64,000 nucleotides of DNA, from the NCBI RefSeq assembly GCF_038446665.1, contig NZ_CP151802.1, positions 4,171,568 through 4,235,567 of the forward strand, written 5' to 3'. The notes beneath the pieces are model-generated. The model was not told the DNA's origin and did not search any database. It was given only the letters and a program-made list of their open reading frames with translations. Numbering within the stretch: the first letter of the stretch is position 1; each line of letters opens with the position of its first letter. Origin of the DNA: Lysobacter sp. FW306-1B-D06B (GTDB lineage Bacteria; Pseudomonadota; Gammaproteobacteria; Xanthomonadales; Xanthomonadaceae). Of the stretch, positions 63,930 through 64,000 are shown piece after piece. Both the position numbers and the translations under genes were made by a program.

Positions 63930-64000
63930 GGGGAGGGAAAACGCGGCGCTACCGCAGAGGTTTCGGCCGGTGTCTGTTTGTGCGCCCCGCGTGATCGGGT

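Overview
The window is 64 kb of GC-rich, gene-dense chromosome. Gene content points to a gammaproteobacterium of the Xanthomonadaceae/Lysobacteraceae, most likely Lysobacter or a close relative. Supporting signs are pilMNOPQ next to mrcA, gmk-rpoZ-spoT, the zapA-6S RNA-fau (5-FCL) order, many GTG starts, and intergenic ATTCGGGATT inverted repeats of the kind common in this family. No phage, integrase, IS transposase, CRISPR array, tRNA or rRNA was seen.

Layout. 0-3.3 kb: end of a split YeeE/YedE sulfur transporter, an acetyl-CoA hydrolase/transferase, and a GAP-family membrane protein. 3.4-6.9 kb: transketolase and a dicarboxylate/amino-acid:cation symporter. 7.0-14.0 kb: a six-gene MoxR-DUF58-DUF4381-BatA-BatB/TPR-BatD operon on the minus strand. 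14.1-19.6 kb: a terminator, three tandem copies of a 118-bp repeat, then the pilMNOPQ type IV pilus operon; mrcA (PBP1A) is divergent. 22.5-31.9 kb: a nucleotidyltransferase-like protein, a membrane protein, gltA, rpmE (type B), a nucleoside hydrolase, cutC, a Tat-exported asparaginase-family enzyme, glk and recG. 32.1-38.3 kb: a self-contained module of TonB-dependent receptor, diheme cytochrome c lipoprotein and parallel beta-helix lipoprotein, with a divergent AraC regulator. 38.3-44.1 kb: a membrane protein, ridA, spoT, rpoZ, gmk, yicC. 44.2-47.5 kb: rph, a VOC protein, rdgB, an ABM-like protein, hemW. 47.7-50.3 kb: a DUF1631 protein coupled to a PilZ-like protein. 50.5-54.8 kb: two M24 peptidases (pepQ, pepP) around a macro-domain gene that carries a perfect FNR-type box, then a UPF0149 protein. 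54.9-59.5 kb: a large two-component-propeller/PAS/GGDEF/EAL sensor. 59.6-63.9 kb: a TIGR02449-type coiled coil, zapA, 6S RNA, 5-formyltetrahydrofolate cyclo-ligase, an EVE-domain protein, rpiA and a Y-family DNA polymerase.

Most of the window is housekeeping. The less-explored parts are the beta-helix/diheme cytochrome/TonB/AraC module, the 118-bp repeat (three tandem copies plus one diverged solitary copy 37 kb away), the FNR-box macro-domain gene, a BatB-like protein with a degraded MIDAS motif, and several precise palindromes at promoters. Family assignments rest on reading motifs by eye; no database search was possible.
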